In this document: piece by piece, positions 12,579-12,669 of the stretch
Layout: each line of letters begins with the position of its first letter
Position numbering within the stretch: the first letter of the stretch is position 1
NCBI GenBank assembly: GCA_904501795.1
Contig: CAJGCK010000036.1
Coordinates: 1-12,669, forward strand
Origin: an uncultured Clostridia bacterium
GTDB taxonomy: Bacteria; Bacillota; Clostridia; Christensenellales; Borkfalkiaceae
Direction of reading: 5' to 3'
DNA length: 12,669 nucleotides
Position numbers and translations under genes: made by a program
The notes under the pieces: model-generated
What the model was told of the DNA's origin: nothing
Databases searched by the model: none
The model's input: the letters and a program-made list of their open reading frames with translations, nothing else

Positions 12579-12669
12579 CATTTTCGGGCAATTAGCCCTA
12601 AACTATTCTGGCTTACGCACAAGTGCGTATTTAAACGACCTGCCAGTCTCGCACTTTTTACTTGCTACC
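12555..12669 (-). mobile_element. Possible right end of an IS200/IS605-type element, continuing beyond the window
   Basis: Four nested or consecutive hairpins fill this stretch: 12555-12573, GGGC/GCCC at 12586-12598, a perfect 7-bp stem with AA loop at 12614-12629, and CTGGC/GCCAG pairing 12608-12612 with 12642-12646 around it. On the minus strand an open frame enters from the right edge and ends in TAG at 12603-12605, with the last 22 codons reading VASKKCETGRSF then KYALVRKPE. A coding end, a structured tail and a terminal GC-rich hairpin is the arrangement of tnpB with its 3' guide-RNA scaffold. I cannot see the transposase motifs, so this rests on structure and resemblance only. Confidence 0.35.

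Overview
The window looks like a chromosomal segment from a spore-forming, low-GC Gram-positive bacterium (Bacillota, most like an uncultured Clostridia or Christensenellales-type lineage; this placement is inferred from gene content only). The evidence is a SpoIIE phosphatase, a yabP-yabQ-divIC sporulation/division cluster, the start of a SpoVT-like regulator, a diaminopimelate dehydrogenase, AGGAGG-type ribosome binding sites and one near-perfect sigma-A promoter.

Layout. At the left, on the minus strand, lie an AT-rich acyltransferase-3 membrane protein (68-1051), a 57-codon remnant of a SpoVT/AbrB regulator (1107-1280), and the two-gene unit ddh (2449-3423) followed by a membrane-anchored ComEC-type metallo-hydrolase (1338-2438). 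spoIIE (3619-5901) is transcribed divergently from ddh across a 195-base region with two palindromes. Downstream of spoIIE is a 440-base non-coding block (5905-6337) made almost entirely of short hairpins and bounded by a perfect 13-bp inverted repeat. On the minus strand beyond it is a two-module lipoprotein (6373-7537) with a consensus promoter; its reading frame is broken at a run of eight C (G on the coding strand). Then comes a compact minus-strand operon, yabP-yabQ-divIC-ppx/gppA-M50 protease (10492 down to 7653), with overlapping or abutting genes and a clear terminator. At the right a metallophosphoesterase and a PTS EIIC-type membrane protein form a second minus-strand unit (12476 down to 10622). 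The right edge (12555-12669) is a hairpin-rich segment resembling the end of an IS200/IS605-type element.

How the genes fit together. YabP, YabQ, DivIC and SpoIIE are neighbours in many spore formers. They link asymmetric septation, activation of the first forespore sigma factor, and cortex/coat assembly. Here the cluster seems to have been opened up: spoIIE is inverted relative to yabP-yabQ-divIC, and the hairpin block and lipoprotein sit between them. ddh supplies meso-diaminopimelate for peptidoglycan.

The most interesting items are the hairpin array, where repeats keep their pairing although the stem sequence changes and which appears to sit inside the loop of a former spoIIE terminator; the poly-G frameshift in a strongly promoted lipoprotein; the 179-nt yabQ/divIC overlap; the truncated spoVT with a sigma-G-like promoter; a probably leaderless metallophosphoesterase; and the structured right edge, a possible transposon end with a guide-RNA scaffold.
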